64,000 nucleotides of DNA from positions 2,356,001 to 2,420,000 of the forward strand of contig NZ_AP012547.1 in assembly GCF_000828635.1 (NCBI RefSeq), in the 5' to 3' direction. This document shows, piece by piece, positions 9,155-17,622 of this stretch (within the stretch, counting starts at the first letter, position 1; each line of letters opens with the position of its first letter). The notes beneath the pieces are model-generated. The model did no database searches and had not been told where the DNA came from. It worked only from the letters and a program-made list of their open reading frames with translations. The DNA comes from Sulfuritalea hydrogenivorans sk43H. Its GTDB lineage: Bacteria; Pseudomonadota; Gammaproteobacteria; Burkholderiales; Rhodocyclaceae. Made by a program: the position numbers and the translations under genes.

Positions 9155-9709
9155 TCAGAGGAAACCAATGGCGCGCTTGGGTTTGGCCTTGCGTGCCTGA
9201 TCGTCCGCGATCAATTGCTTGATGGCATCGAAGATCGTCGAGAACTGCTCGTCGTATCGCATTTCCATGGCCTCGATCTTGCGGGCGAGGTCGCGATTCG
9301 AGTCCATCAGCCGGCGCAACTGGACGAAGGTGCGCATGATGGCGATGTTCACTTCAACCGCACGCGGCGAGCGCAACACGCTGGAGAGCATGGCAATCCC
9401 TTGCTCGGTGAAGACGTAAGGCACAGCACTGATCTTGCGCCGCGATGCGGTCGCGGGTTGGGGCCTCGCGGGGCTGGCCTTGGTGGATGAGGTCACAGAT
9501 TGTGACCTCATCTGCGCCCATTCCTCGGCCGTAAGCTGGAACATGAAATCTACCGGAAACCGCTCCAGATTTCTCTTTACTGCCTGGTTGAGAACTTTTG
9601 TGCCCACACCATAAAGTTCCGCGAGGTCAGCATCCAGAAGTACTTTCTCGCCACGAATCACCAGAACGAGCGGAGCAAGATTTTCAGGTTTGGGAGTGAG
9701 CTTGGGCAT
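9155..9709 (-). CDS. ORF6N domain protein
   Basis: A 184-residue protein with an ORF6N DNA-binding domain (about residues 10-115), a module of phage anti-repressors that also occurs singly on bacterial chromosomes. Diagnostic stretches are VLLDADLAELYGV, FPVDFMFQLT and VFTEQGIAMLSSVLRS followed by AVEVNIAIMRTFVQLR. Family members usually read LRSQ, then a few residues, then LPYAFTEQG; here about 20 extra Pro/Ala/Ser-rich residues separate the two. The rest is a coiled-coil ending in a basic tail. An in-frame GTG at 9724 overlaps the stop of the small gene upstream as GTGA, so coupled initiation there is an alternative. Function beyond DNA binding is unknown, and no other phage genes are nearby. 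Confidence 0.75.
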   Translation of the reverse strand: MPKLTPKPENLAPLVLVIRGEKVLLDADLAELYGVGTKVLNQAVKRNLERFPVDFMFQLTAEEWAQMRSQSVTSSTKASPARPQPATASRRKISAVPYVFTEQGIAMLSSVLRSPRAVEVNIAIMRTFVQLRRLMDSNRDLARKIEAMEMRYDEQFSTIFDAIKQLIADDQARKAKPKRAIGFL

Positions 9710-9720
9710 TGAAGGAATGA

Positions 9721-9822
9721 TCACCCGGCCAGCGGCAACATCAGCGCACCAATGGCGCACAGCGTGGTGGTGACGATGAACACGGCGAGATCGACGGGAT
9801 AGACGGCTTGATCGGCAGACAT
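9721..9822 (-). CDS. Small membrane protein, 33 residues
   Basis: A 34-codon open frame runs from ATG 9822 to TGA 9721. It is preceded by AAGGAGGAAG, a near-perfect ribosome site six bases before the start, stronger than those of its neighbours. The product begins MSADQAVYPVDLAV and is then almost wholly hydrophobic to its end (LPLAG), which is one membrane-spanning helix. It lies 46 bases after the rmuC stop and its own stop overlaps a possible GTG start of the ORF6N gene. I do not recognise the family. The ribosome site and the helix are seen; that the peptide is made is inference. Confidence 0.6.
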   Translation of the reverse strand: MSADQAVYPVDLAVFIVTTTLCAIGALMLPLAG

Positions 9823-9868
9823 GGCACTTCCTCCTTGAGAATGGAGAACAGTCTGCACGACCCAAGGC

Positions 9869-11221
9869 TCATGGGATGAGCCTGTCGTCCCTAGTCAGCA
9901 ATTCGGGCGCCTGCACGTCGCGCGGCAGCGCCTCGACCGGATTCAGGTCGGCGATTTCCTTGTCCTCGCCGGCCACCTTGAGGTCGCGGAACTTGCGGGC
10001 GGAGACGAGGACGCGCGTCTCCATCGAGGCCACCGACTTGTTGTAGGCGCCGACCGCCTCGCCGAGGTTCCTGCCGACGCGGCCCCAGTGCTCGGTCACC
10101 GTGGCGATGCGCTCGTACAGCTCCCGCCCGAGCAGGCTGATGCGCTCGGCGTTCTCGGTCAGCGCCTGCTGCGTCCAGCCATAGGCGACGGCGCGCAGCA
10201 GCGCGATCAGTGTGGTCGGCGTGGCGAGGATGACGCGCGCATCGACCCCGGCCTCGATCAGCGAGGGGTCGGCTTCCAGCGCCGCCGAATAGAACATTTC
10301 GCCGGGCAGGAACAGCACGACGAAATCGGGCGAAGGCTGGAACTGCTCCCAGTAGGCCTTCTGGCCGAGCTTTTTCAGATGGTCGCGCACCTGCCGCGCA
10401 TGGTCGAACAGCTTGCGCTTCTTCTCTTCCTCGTCGCTCGCTTCCAGCGCTTCGAGGTAGGCGGCCAGCGGCGCCTTGGCGTCGACCACGATGTTCCTGC
10501 CGCCGGGCAGCTTGACGATCATGTCGGGGCGCAGGCGGCCGTCTTCGGTGGTGGTGCTTTCCTGTTCGAAGAAGTCGCAGTGGTCGAGCATGCCGGCCAT
10601 TTCGACCACGCGCTTGAGCTGCAGCTCGCCCCAGCGGCCGCGCGTCTGCGGCGCACGCAGGGCCTTGACCAGGTTGCCGGTCTCCATGCGCAGGGCGCCC
10701 TGCGCCTCGGCCATGGCGCGCACCTGTTCGGTCAGCGTGGCGTAGGCATCGACCCGCGATTTCTCGATGCCCTGGATCTGCTGCTCGAATTTCTCCAGCG
10801 AAGTCTTGACCGGCGCCACCAGTTCGCCGATGGCGAGCTGCCGCTTGTCGAGATCGGTCTTCGCCGATGCCAGCGCCGCCGCCTGCTGCGCCTCCAGCGT
10901 AGCGCGCGCGAGTTCGAGGAAGGACTGGTTGTTCTTCGCCAGCGCGTCGGCGGAGATCACCTTGAAGGCGTCGGCGAAGCTGTCGCGCGCGGCTTCGAGC
11001 GTGGCCTGGCGTTCGGCGAACAGCGCCTGGTCCTTTTCCAGTTCGGTTTGCAGCGTGGCGCACCGTACCGCCAGCGCCGACTCCCGGCCACGCAAGGCCG
11101 CCAGTTCGCCTTCCTGCGCCGCCAGCCGCGCCTGCGCTTCCTTCAGACGCGCGGCGAGAACCACGGCGACCAGTCCGCCGCCGATCAGGAGTCCAACCAC
11201 CAATGCAATGCCGATTTCCAT
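9869..11221 (-). CDS. rmuC: DNA recombination protein RmuC
   Basis: A 450-residue RmuC homologue, a restriction-fold protein that limits inversions at short inverted repeats. An N-terminal membrane anchor (residues 4-24, IALVVGLLIGGGLVAVVLAA) is followed by a long coiled coil to about residue 165. The RmuC nuclease-like domain then shows RGRWGELQL, LPGGRNIVVDAKAPL and ATPTTLIALLRAVAYGW. Length and order are normal. A copy of the 25-base repeat encodes residues ESALAVR in the coiled coil, a place where sequence is not constrained. Confidence 0.9.
   Translation of the reverse strand: MEIGIALVVGLLIGGGLVAVVLAARLKEAQARLAAQEGELAALRGRESALAVRCATLQTELEKDQALFAERQATLEAARDSFADAFKVISADALAKNNQSFLELARATLEAQQAAALASAKTDLDKRQLAIGELVAPVKTSLEKFEQQIQGIEKSRVDAYATLTEQVRAMAEAQGALRMETGNLVKALRAPQTRGRWGELQLKRVVEMAGMLDHCDFFEQESTTTEDGRLRPDMIVKLPGGRNIVVDAKAPLAAYLEALEASDEEEKKRKLFDHARQVRDHLKKLGQKAYWEQFQPSPDFVVLFLPGEMFYSAALEADPSLIEAGVDARVILATPTTLIALLRAVAYGWTQQALTENAERISLLGRELYERIATVTEHWGRVGRNLGEAVGAYNKSVASMETRVLVSARKFRDLKVAGEDKEIADLNPVEALPRDVQAPELLTRDDRLIP
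11061..11085 (-). repeat. 25-base dispersed repeat, copy 5 (inside rmuC)
   Basis: It matches at 21 of 25 bases. It is sense to the gene and read in the frame giving E-S-A-L-A-V-R, a third frame relative to copies 1 and 2. Confidence 0.7.
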
Positions 11222-11289
11222 GCCGTGCTCAACCCGAATTCATTGTCAAAAGCGAGAGTATCACTCGTGCATGGCTCACGGGACGAGCC

Positions 11290-11682
11290 TTACTCGTTGA
11301 AGCCGCGAATCAGCCGCCCCGCCTTCTTGGTCGGCCGGCCTTTCAGGTCGGCGCCGGGCATCGGCGCCAGGCGGCGAAGCTCCTGCTGCCGGGCGCGCCG
11401 GGCCGTGCTGTCGGCGGTCTCTTCATAGAGCAGGCGGGCTTCGGCCGCCGGGCGGCGCTGCGCATTGAGGCCCTGCACGATAACCGTCCAGCGCACTTCG
11501 CCGGCGACAATTTCGAGTTCGTCGCCCGGCTGCAGTTCGCGCGCCGGCTTGACCTGCTGGCCGTTCCACTTGACCTTGCCGCCATCGACCGCCGCCGCGG
11601 CCAGGCTGCGCGTCTTGAAGAAGCGCGCGGCCCAGAGCCACTTGTCGATGCGCTGGCGTCCGTGTTCGCCAGCCTCACTCAT
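11290..11682 (-). CDS. hslR: HSP15, ribosome-associated S4-domain heat shock protein
   Basis: A 130-residue HSP15 homologue. This family binds free 50S subunits carrying a nascent chain and recycles them. The S4 RNA-binding domain fills the first 65 residues, with RIDKWLWAARFFKTRSLA and then GKVKWNGQQVKPARELQPGD. The basic C-terminal tail (GRPTKKAGRLIRGF) is typical. The start ATG at 11682 lies inside the 3' end of the nitroreductase gene (eight-base overlap), so translation is probably coupled. Confidence 0.9.
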   Translation of the reverse strand: MSEAGEHGRQRIDKWLWAARFFKTRSLAAAAVDGGKVKWNGQQVKPARELQPGDELEIVAGEVRWTVIVQGLNAQRRPAAEARLLYEETADSTARRARQQELRRLAPMPGADLKGRPTKKAGRLIRGFNE

Positions 11683-12373
11683 GGAACACGACAAATTCCG
11701 CGAGTCCGGCACGCTCCGTCTGCAGGCTGTTTTCGATCGCCGCCGGATCGGCGTGGCCCAGCGACATGCCGCAGACCAGTTGCTCCCTCGGTCCGAAGCC
11801 GAGGACGTCGGCGATGATGCGGTGGTAGTCGAGCCAGGCCACCTGCGGGCAGGTATCGAGGCCGCGGGCGCGGGCCGCGAGCATGACGTTTTGCAGGAAC
11901 ATGCCGTAGTCGAGCCAGCCGCCCTGCCCCATGCGCCGGTCGATGCTGAAGATCAGGCCGACCGGCGCGCCGAAGAATTCCAGGTTGCGCCGCATCTGCG
12001 CCTTCATGCGCTCCGCGTCGCCCTTGCGGATACCGAGCAGGCCGTAGAGATCCCAGCCTATCTTGCGCCGGCGCGCCAGATAGGGCTCGAAGAACTCGGC
12101 GGGATAGTAGTTGTATTCGGCCTGGTGGCCCGGTTCGGCGGCATCGTAGGCGGCGCACACCGCGTCGACCAGGGTCTGCCGCGTGGCGCCGGTCAGCACA
12201 TGCACGCGCCAGGGTTGCAGGTTGGTGCCGGAGGGCGCGCGGGCGGCGATGCCCAGGATCTCGGCAATCGTTTCGCGGGGAATCGCCGTCGGCAGGAAGG
12301 CGCGCACCGCATGGCGTCCGGCCATGGCCGCATCGACCGCGGCTTGCAGGGTTTCGGGCGTCAAGTCCGGCAA
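11675..12373 (-). CDS. Nitroreductase-family FMN oxidoreductase
   Basis: This 232-residue protein belongs to the nitroreductase fold family, FMN-dependent and usually dimeric. RHAVRAFLPTAIPRETI near the N-terminus is the family's FMN phosphate motif, followed by ARAPSGTNLQPWRVHVL, and GLDTCPQVAW and CGMSLGHAD at the C-terminal FMN-binding segments. The start appears to be TTG at 12373, since no in-frame ATG lies close by; the ribosome site is weak. It is 16 bases downstream of the MaoC gene. The natural substrate (nitroaromatic, quinone or enone) is not evident. Confidence 0.8.
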   Translation of the reverse strand: MPDLTPETLQAAVDAAMAGRHAVRAFLPTAIPRETIAEILGIAARAPSGTNLQPWRVHVLTGATRQTLVDAVCAAYDAAEPGHQAEYNYYPAEFFEPYLARRRKIGWDLYGLLGIRKGDAERMKAQMRRNLEFFGAPVGLIFSIDRRMGQGGWLDYGMFLQNVMLAARARGLDTCPQVAWLDYHRIIADVLGFGPREQLVCGMSLGHADPAAIENSLQTERAGLAEFVVFHE

Positions 12374-12389
12374 CCGGATCGGCGCGGAA

Positions 12390-12839
12390 CTACTTGCCGG
12401 CCGCTTCGCGCCTGGCGCGCGAAGTGGCCATCACCATCGCCTCGCCGTCGATGACCACCTTGCCGGCCACGGTGCAGACGGTGTCGAGCACGACGCGGCA
12501 CTTTTCGGCTATCACTTCCTTGACGGTGACCCGGGCATGAACCGTGTCGCCGGGCCGCACCGGCGCGCGGAAACGCAAAGACTGGCTCATGTAGATCGTC
12601 CCCGGCCCCGGCAGCCGGTTGCCCAGCACCGACGACAGCAGGCTGGCCGACAGCATGCCGTGCGCGATGCGGCCGCCGAAGGGCGTGCTCCGGCCGAATT
12701 CCTCGTCCATGTGCACCGCGTTGCTGTCCATCGACACGGCCGAAAACAGCACGATGTCGGCGTCGGTGATGGTCTTGGCGATTTCCGCGCTCATGCCGAC
12801 GGTGATGTCTTCGATGTCGTGGCCGTTCTGGGGATTCAT
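12390..12839 (-). CDS. MaoC-family (R)-specific enoyl-CoA hydratase
   Basis: A 149-residue single hot-dog protein of the PhaJ type that hydrates trans-2-enoyl-CoA to (R)-3-hydroxyacyl-CoA. The hydratase-2 motif is present: D38-S-N-A-V-H43 followed by FGGRIAHGML. AAAGGA sits eight bases before the ATG. It heads a short run with nitroreductase and hslR. It could feed polyhydroxyalkanoate synthesis or act in a side path of beta-oxidation; the neighbours do not decide. Confidence 0.82.
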   Translation of the reverse strand: MNPQNGHDIEDITVGMSAEIAKTITDADIVLFSAVSMDSNAVHMDEEFGRSTPFGGRIAHGMLSASLLSSVLGNRLPGPGTIYMSQSLRFRAPVRPGDTVHARVTVKEVIAEKCRVVLDTVCTVAGKVVIDGEAMVMATSRARREAAGK

Positions 12840-12858
12840 TGTTGTCCTTTGTCCTGTC

Positions 12859-14835
12859 CTACGGCCGGCGCCATTCGATCTTCTTGAGCGTGCCGGATAC
12901 CACCAAATTTCCCCGGCGCTGCTCGGCGGACATCTTCAGATCGACCGCAAACCGCCCGCGGACAGTGTTGTCCGCATCGACCTCGACCGAGCCATTGGCG
13001 GAAATCGCGCCTTCGCCCAAGCGCACCTGTCTGAGCTGGGTCGCGCCGCGATCATGCACGAAGCTTCCCGCGGCTTCGGCAAAGCGCGTTTCACCGGTCA
13101 TCCCCCCGCCCTGCATCATGCGTCCCAGGTCCACCCCGAGCAGGGTTCCCCGCGCGACGCTGAAGTTGCCCTCCAGGTGGTTCGAGGCAAAGAGTTTGGC
13201 GGCATCCGGCGCCTGCATCGAGTACGCGCCATCGCCCACCAGCCTGCCACCGTCCACGATGCCGGGAAGGAGTCGCGCGGTATCGATCTGTTTGGCGTTC
13301 AGGTTTCCGGCAAGAGTCCACTGCTTGCCCCATTTCAGGCTGGCGTTGCCGCCGAGGATGCCACCGTAGGCAAAGCCCTTGAACTCCGTCACCACAAGCC
13401 CGTCGGGGGTTGCGCTGGCGCTGGCAACCACATCGTCAAGGGTCAGGTCGGAACCGAAGGGAATCTTGAACGACCTGGCCTTGAACTCGATCTGCACCGA
13501 CTCGCCTTTCGGCGCCAGCTCGGCGCTGAGGTTCTTGTCGGTCGATTCGATGATCATCGAGCCCCACGAGCCGTCGCCTCCGGATTTCAGTTTGGCGTCG
13601 AAAGCCGGCAGGCTGAGGTTCTTCGATTCAAGACGGGCGTTCGATGCGCTGACCTCGCCCACCAGCAGGTCGGCCGCCGCCGGCTCGCCGAACAGGAGCC
13701 AACCCAGGGCGGCTTCCGCGATCACCGGTGAATCGAGCGCGATCGACTTGAACACCTTCTTGTCGCTGAACAGATTGCCAAGATCGCCCTTTGCCTTGAC
13801 CTGGGGAATCCTGACCTGCCCTTCGGCACCGATTGAAACGCCTTCGAGCCGCAACTCGACATGCGGCAACAGCGAGAGGCGCAGCGCCTTGATCTTCACC
13901 GGCTGCTGGAACTGCGCCGTGGCGGCTTTTTCGAACTTCGGAATCTGCCCGTCGTACGAAATCAGATGAGCGGCCACCAGGCCGATCACGATCAGCGCAA
14001 GCAGCCCCAGCGCGATCGCCAGCCCCAGATTGCGCGGCCTGGTCGAACCGGCTTTGACTTCCTTCGCCGCCGCACGCTTGCGCTTTTCTTCCGCGGCTTC
14101 CGCTTCCTCGCGGCGATACTTTTCCTCTGCCTCGCGCCAGGCCTGCTCCTCAGCCATCACGCGGGCACGCTCCTCGGCTTCCTGACGCGCGCTTTCGTCT
14201 TCACGGCGAGCCGCTTCCTCGGCCTCCCGACGAAGCCTGTCCTCGGAATCGCGCCGCGCCAGTTCCTCGGCCATTCGTTGCGCCTGGGCTTCGGCGTCTT
14301 GCCGTGCACGCGTTTCCGCCTCGCGCCGGGCCTTGTCCTCGGCGTCGCGTCGCGCCAGTTCGGCCGCCATCAATTTCGTCCGGGCTTCGGCTTCCTGCCG
14401 GGCACGTTCCGCGGCTTCCCGCAGCGCCCTCTCTTCGGCCAACCTGCGCGCCTGCACCTCGGCGTCCTGCCGGACACTTTCGGCGACTTCGCGCCGTGCC
14501 TGTTCTTCCGCCTCGACATCGTGCGGTTCGCCGTCCTGCGGCGAGCGATCCGCCCCCTCGCGCCGCGCCTTGATCTTGGCGCGCAACTCCTGCGCCTTGC
14601 GCTCGGCTTGCACGCTCTCGGCATCGCGGATCAGATCATCCGCAACCAGCGTCGCCAGGGCCTCGAAAAAGGCGACGGGAGACAGAAAGTCGAGCTTGCC
14701 TTGCAGCACCTCGACCGGGGAGCTTCCATCGATTGCATCCAGTATCTTGCGCAAATCGCCGGAAAGCTCGCTGGATGCCGAGGCCGCCGCGCGTGCGCCC
14801 TTGTCAGTCCTGGTATAGATGGTGGCTTTGTTCAT
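12859..14835 (-). CDS. AsmA-like protein with N-terminal helical domain and charged coiled coil
   Basis: A 658-residue composite protein. Residues 1-75 form a compact helical domain of unknown role. Residues 80-260 are an extremely charged heptad-like coiled coil built of variants of ARREAEERARQ-type units. One membrane helix follows (about 270-295, LAIALGLLALIVIGLVAAHL), and the rest is an AsmA-like periplasmic domain (IKALRLSLLPHVELRLEGVSIG, then a tail resembling AsmA_2 with GNASLKWG and GSVEVDADNTVRGRFAVDL). AsmA proteins are linked to lipid transport and outer-membrane assembly. The cytoplasmic coiled coil is not part of classical AsmA. It stands alone between maoC and the CZB gene. Confidence 0.75.
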   Translation of the reverse strand: MNKATIYTRTDKGARAAASASSELSGDLRKILDAIDGSSPVEVLQGKLDFLSPVAFFEALATLVADDLIRDAESVQAERKAQELRAKIKARREGADRSPQDGEPHDVEAEEQARREVAESVRQDAEVQARRLAEERALREAAERARQEAEARTKLMAAELARRDAEDKARREAETRARQDAEAQAQRMAEELARRDSEDRLRREAEEAARREDESARQEAEERARVMAEEQAWREAEEKYRREEAEAAEEKRKRAAAKEVKAGSTRPRNLGLAIALGLLALIVIGLVAAHLISYDGQIPKFEKAATAQFQQPVKIKALRLSLLPHVELRLEGVSIGAEGQVRIPQVKAKGDLGNLFSDKKVFKSIALDSPVIAEAALGWLLFGEPAAADLLVGEVSASNARLESKNLSLPAFDAKLKSGGDGSWGSMIIESTDKNLSAELAPKGESVQIEFKARSFKIPFGSDLTLDDVVASASATPDGLVVTEFKGFAYGGILGGNASLKWGKQWTLAGNLNAKQIDTARLLPGIVDGGRLVGDGAYSMQAPDAAKLFASNHLEGNFSVARGTLLGVDLGRMMQGGGMTGETRFAEAAGSFVHDRGATQLRQVRLGEGAISANGSVEVDADNTVRGRFAVDLKMSAEQRRGNLVVSGTLKKIEWRRP

Positions 14836-14907
14836 GGTGTCCGGATAGGCAGGTTCGATGAAGGTCGATGGATCAACGGGCCGGGGAAGGGAAGACTGTA
14901 ATCCAAC

Positions 14908-15273
14908 TCATCCGGCCTGCCGGATTTCCTTTTCAAGCTGCTGCAACAAGGCTTCAATCCTTGCCGAGAGCACACCAAACCCGACAATGGCCTGGTCCGT
15001 CAGGTTAACGATTTTTTCGTTCCGGATGGCGTCCGCAATCGATTCCGACTGGCGGTGGAATTCCTGATGGACCGCCAGGAGTTCCCTGGTCGCCCCGTAT
15101 CCTTCCAGTTCGCGGGCATTGGCCGCCAGCCATTGGCCGAGGCTGCAGCGTGCCTCGTCGCCGATCGGCTGCGTGTCGAAGTCCTTGCCGCGGATGGTGT
15201 CGAGCGCCATGTGGAATTTCATTTTCCACGCCCGGTGCATTGTTATGGCACTGTCAAAATCAAATGCTTGCAT
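14908..15273 (-). CDS. CZB-domain protein (zinc-binding chemoreceptor-type module)
   Basis: A 121-residue stand-alone CZB (chemoreceptor zinc-binding) domain. The expected ligands are visible: His13 in MHRAWK, Cys43 in ARCSLGQWL and the paired histidines in AVHQEFH, in the H-C-H-H order of the family. Such modules sense zinc or hypochlorous acid and are found alone or fused to chemoreceptors and diguanylate cyclases. The start is ATG 15273 with a gagg site upstream. No receptor is fused here; its partner is unknown. It lies 75 bases downstream of the FeoB-like gene. Confidence 0.72.
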   Translation of the reverse strand: MQAFDFDSAITMHRAWKMKFHMALDTIRGKDFDTQPIGDEARCSLGQWLAANARELEGYGATRELLAVHQEFHRQSESIADAIRNEKIVNLTDQAIVGFGVLSARIEALLQQLEKEIRQAG

Positions 15274-15347
15274 GCTTGAGGCCTCGTCTCCCGGAACTTG
15301 CAGGCTGTAAGTTACCACTGTTGGCTGCAACTGGCGCAGGAGCTGTT

Positions 15348-17390
15348 TCAGTTCGCCAGCATCTGCACCCCGCCCAGTACCAGCCGTGCCCCACCGCTCA
15401 GCAGCAGCGCCGCCGCCACCGACAACGCCACGGAGAAGAATGCGTCCCGGCGCCCGACTGTTTTCAGCATCACGGCGAAGGTGGAAACGCAGGGAATGTA
15501 GAAGGTGAGGAACAGCAACAGGGTGACGATCTGCGCCGGGTCGAGCAGGCCGCCGATTTCCTGGGTGCCCAGCGCCTGGTAGATCATCAGCAGCGAAAGC
15601 TCCTTGCGCAGCACGCCGAACAGCAGCGGCACGCCCAGGGCCAGCGGCAGGCCGAGCCACCAGACCGTGACCGGCGTCAGCAGGGTGTTGATGAGGCCGT
15701 CGGCACCGACGTGGTTGAGCAGCGCCAGCACCACGCTGCCGCCCACCAGCAAGGGGGTGACGATGGTCAGGATGTCGCTGGTGCGGGCCCAGGTCTCGGC
15801 CAGCAACGGCCGCCACGCCGGCAGCGCATAGGCCGGAATTTCCTGCACCTGGCCGGGGCCGAGTTCGCGATTCTGCCGCGACAGCAGGCGGCCCATGCCG
15901 GCAATCACGACCAGCGTCAGGGCAAAGATGCCGAACACGCCGGCGGCGCCGAGATACTTGCCGGCGACGGCGAGGATGATCGCGGAGCGCGCCGAACAGG
16001 GCACGAAGGTGATCAGCACCGAGGCGATCACCCGCTCGCGACCGCTGGTGGCCCGGGCCGCGCCGGAAATGGCCGGCACGTTGCAGCCCAACCCGAGCAG
16101 GAAGGGCACGGCAACGCCGCCGTGCAAACCGATCTGGTGGAAACCCCGATCGACCACGAAGGCGATGCGCTGCATCAGACCCACCTGCTCCAGGCTCACC
16201 AGCAGCATGACCAACGGAATCATGTAGGGCACCACGATCCCGACCAGGCCGATCAGGCCGTCCAGCACCGCACGCGCGATGATGCCGCCGCCGGCCTCCG
16301 GCCGCCAGTCGGCAAAGGCTTCGGCGAGGCGCGCCGTGGTCATCGAATCGATCCAGCCGCTGATCTCGAACACCACGAACAGCACCGCCGCAAACACGGC
16401 CAGGCTGCCGATCAGGCCCCAGTGCGGATGCAGGAACAACTCGTCCAGCCAGTAGCGCCAGCCGTGGGTATCGGTCGGCGAACCCATGCGCAGCGCCGCC
16501 TCGACCAGGGTCGCGGCGCGATGGTGGCGATCGGCGTGCAATTCGTCCGCCAGCGGGCGCGGCAGCCGCAGCCCGGCCGCTTCGCGCAGGGCGCGTAACT
16601 CCGGCAGCACGCCCGGAAAATGCTGGCCGAGTTCTTCCTCGATGAAGCCGTCGGCAGCGGCAAAGTGGCACACCAGCATGGGGTGCGGGACGCGGAAGGC
16701 GGCATGGATCTCGGGCCGGTTGAGCGCCGTCGCGAGCGGTTGCAGGCTCTCGGCGATATGCCGGCTTGGAGGTTGCGGCAAGGGGCAGGTGGCTTCGCGC
16801 GCCGCGTTCATGGCAGCGCTGAAAAGTTGCGTGAGGCCCTGCCCCATCAGGGCCACGGTGGGCACCACCGGCATGCGGAGCAGCTCTTCAAGGGATTTTA
16901 TGTTGATGTAGAGGCCCTTCTTCGCCGCCTCGTCCATCTGGTTCAGCGCCAGAACGATGGGCCGGCCGAGTTGGCTCAGCTCCAGCGTCAGTTCGAGATG
17001 GCTTTGCAGGCTGCTGGCATCGACCACCTGGATGATCAGGTCCGGCGGCGCGAAAGGCGCGGGCGGGGCCGAATCCTCATGCATCGAGACGGGCGGACGC
17101 TCGTCGCCCCAGAGCAGGTATTTCAGGGCGGAAAGATCATCGCCTTCCAGATGATGCAGGGAATGAACGCTCGGCAGATCGACCACGCTGGCTTCGTCGA
17201 AACCGATCTGCACAGTGCACTCGCGATAGACGCGATGCGTTCCGGTCAGCGTCCCGCTGTGCGGCGAGGTACTCGACACGGCATCGAACAGCGTCGTCTT
17301 GCCGCTGCCCGGCAGCCCGACCAGGGCGATGCGCAGGCGGCGCTCGCCGCGCAGCAGCGGTGTACGTAGAGGGACGACGACTTCCGTCAT
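15348..17390 (-). CDS. FeoB-like GTPase transporter
   Basis: A 680-residue FeoB-family protein, an inner-membrane Fe(II) transporter with an N-terminal G domain. G1 GLPGSGKT is at residues 25-32 and G4 NQMD at 150-153. The G3 motif, normally DLPG, reads DLPS (71-74). About ten membrane segments fill residues 345-680, including the gate motif GLGCNVPAISGARAT-like stretch and FYIPCVSTFAVML with the expected cysteines. It is shorter than the usual 750-770 residues, and no FeoA or FeoC is adjacent. Substrate is therefore Fe(II) by homology only. The upstream region carries a mobile-type repeat at 17403-17592. Confidence 0.8.
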   Translation of the reverse strand: MTEVVVPLRTPLLRGERRLRIALVGLPGSGKTTLFDAVSSTSPHSGTLTGTHRVYRECTVQIGFDEASVVDLPSVHSLHHLEGDDLSALKYLLWGDERPPVSMHEDSAPPAPFAPPDLIIQVVDASSLQSHLELTLELSQLGRPIVLALNQMDEAAKKGLYINIKSLEELLRMPVVPTVALMGQGLTQLFSAAMNAAREATCPLPQPPSRHIAESLQPLATALNRPEIHAAFRVPHPMLVCHFAAADGFIEEELGQHFPGVLPELRALREAAGLRLPRPLADELHADRHHRAATLVEAALRMGSPTDTHGWRYWLDELFLHPHWGLIGSLAVFAAVLFVVFEISGWIDSMTTARLAEAFADWRPEAGGGIIARAVLDGLIGLVGIVVPYMIPLVMLLVSLEQVGLMQRIAFVVDRGFHQIGLHGGVAVPFLLGLGCNVPAISGAARATSGRERVIASVLITFVPCSARSAIILAVAGKYLGAAGVFGIFALTLVVIAGMGRLLSRQNRELGPGQVQEIPAYALPAWRPLLAETWARTSDILTIVTPLLVGGSVVLALLNHVGADGLINTLLTPVTVWWLGLPLALGVPLLFGVLRKELSLLMIYQALGTQEIGGLLDPAQIVTLLLFLTFYIPCVSTFAVMLKTVGRRDAFFSVALSVAAALLLSGGARLVLGGVQMLAN

Positions 17391-17402
17391 TTAATGGGGA
17401 AA

Positions 17403-17592
17403 AACTCGTTCGGAGCGACGGATGATAGTCGAGCGAAGCGAGCTGATCAGAAGCCTCCCCGTGAGGGGGCGAGGCGGGAATTCGCGACGCATGCGTCGCG
17501 CCGCCGCAGCCGGCCGGCTGTGCAAAGCCAGCCGTGGGCCGTGCAGCGGATGGGAGGGGTGGGCCTTCAATTCGCCTTTCGCATGTTTCATC
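17403..17592 (+). repeat. Dispersed intergenic element, long copy
   Basis: Its two ends match, in order, the two halves of the element at 63286-63397 (opposite orientation): AACTCGTTC, then CGAGCGAAGCGAGC, AGAAGCCTCCCCGTGAGGGG, and after a gap GATGGGAGGGG.GGGCC, AATTCG and CTTTCGC. Between the halves this copy has roughly 80 extra bases containing a perfect 16-base palindrome (GCGACGCATGCGTCGC) and a CGGCTG/CAGCCG hairpin. It fills most of the space between feoB and the DUF294 gene. Confidence 0.75.
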
Positions 17593-17622
17593 ACCGGCGG
17601 ATAACTTGCACTGACATGCGCG

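Noticed and set aside
7058-9490. An 810-codon plus-strand open frame opposite the AddB-like gene
   Set aside because: The minus-strand gene has a nuclease core and a coupled neighbour; the plus frame has no recognisable fold.
9155-9822. Remnant prophage, suggested by the ORF6N domain
   Set aside because: No integrase, attachment repeats or other phage genes flank it; neighbours are housekeeping genes.
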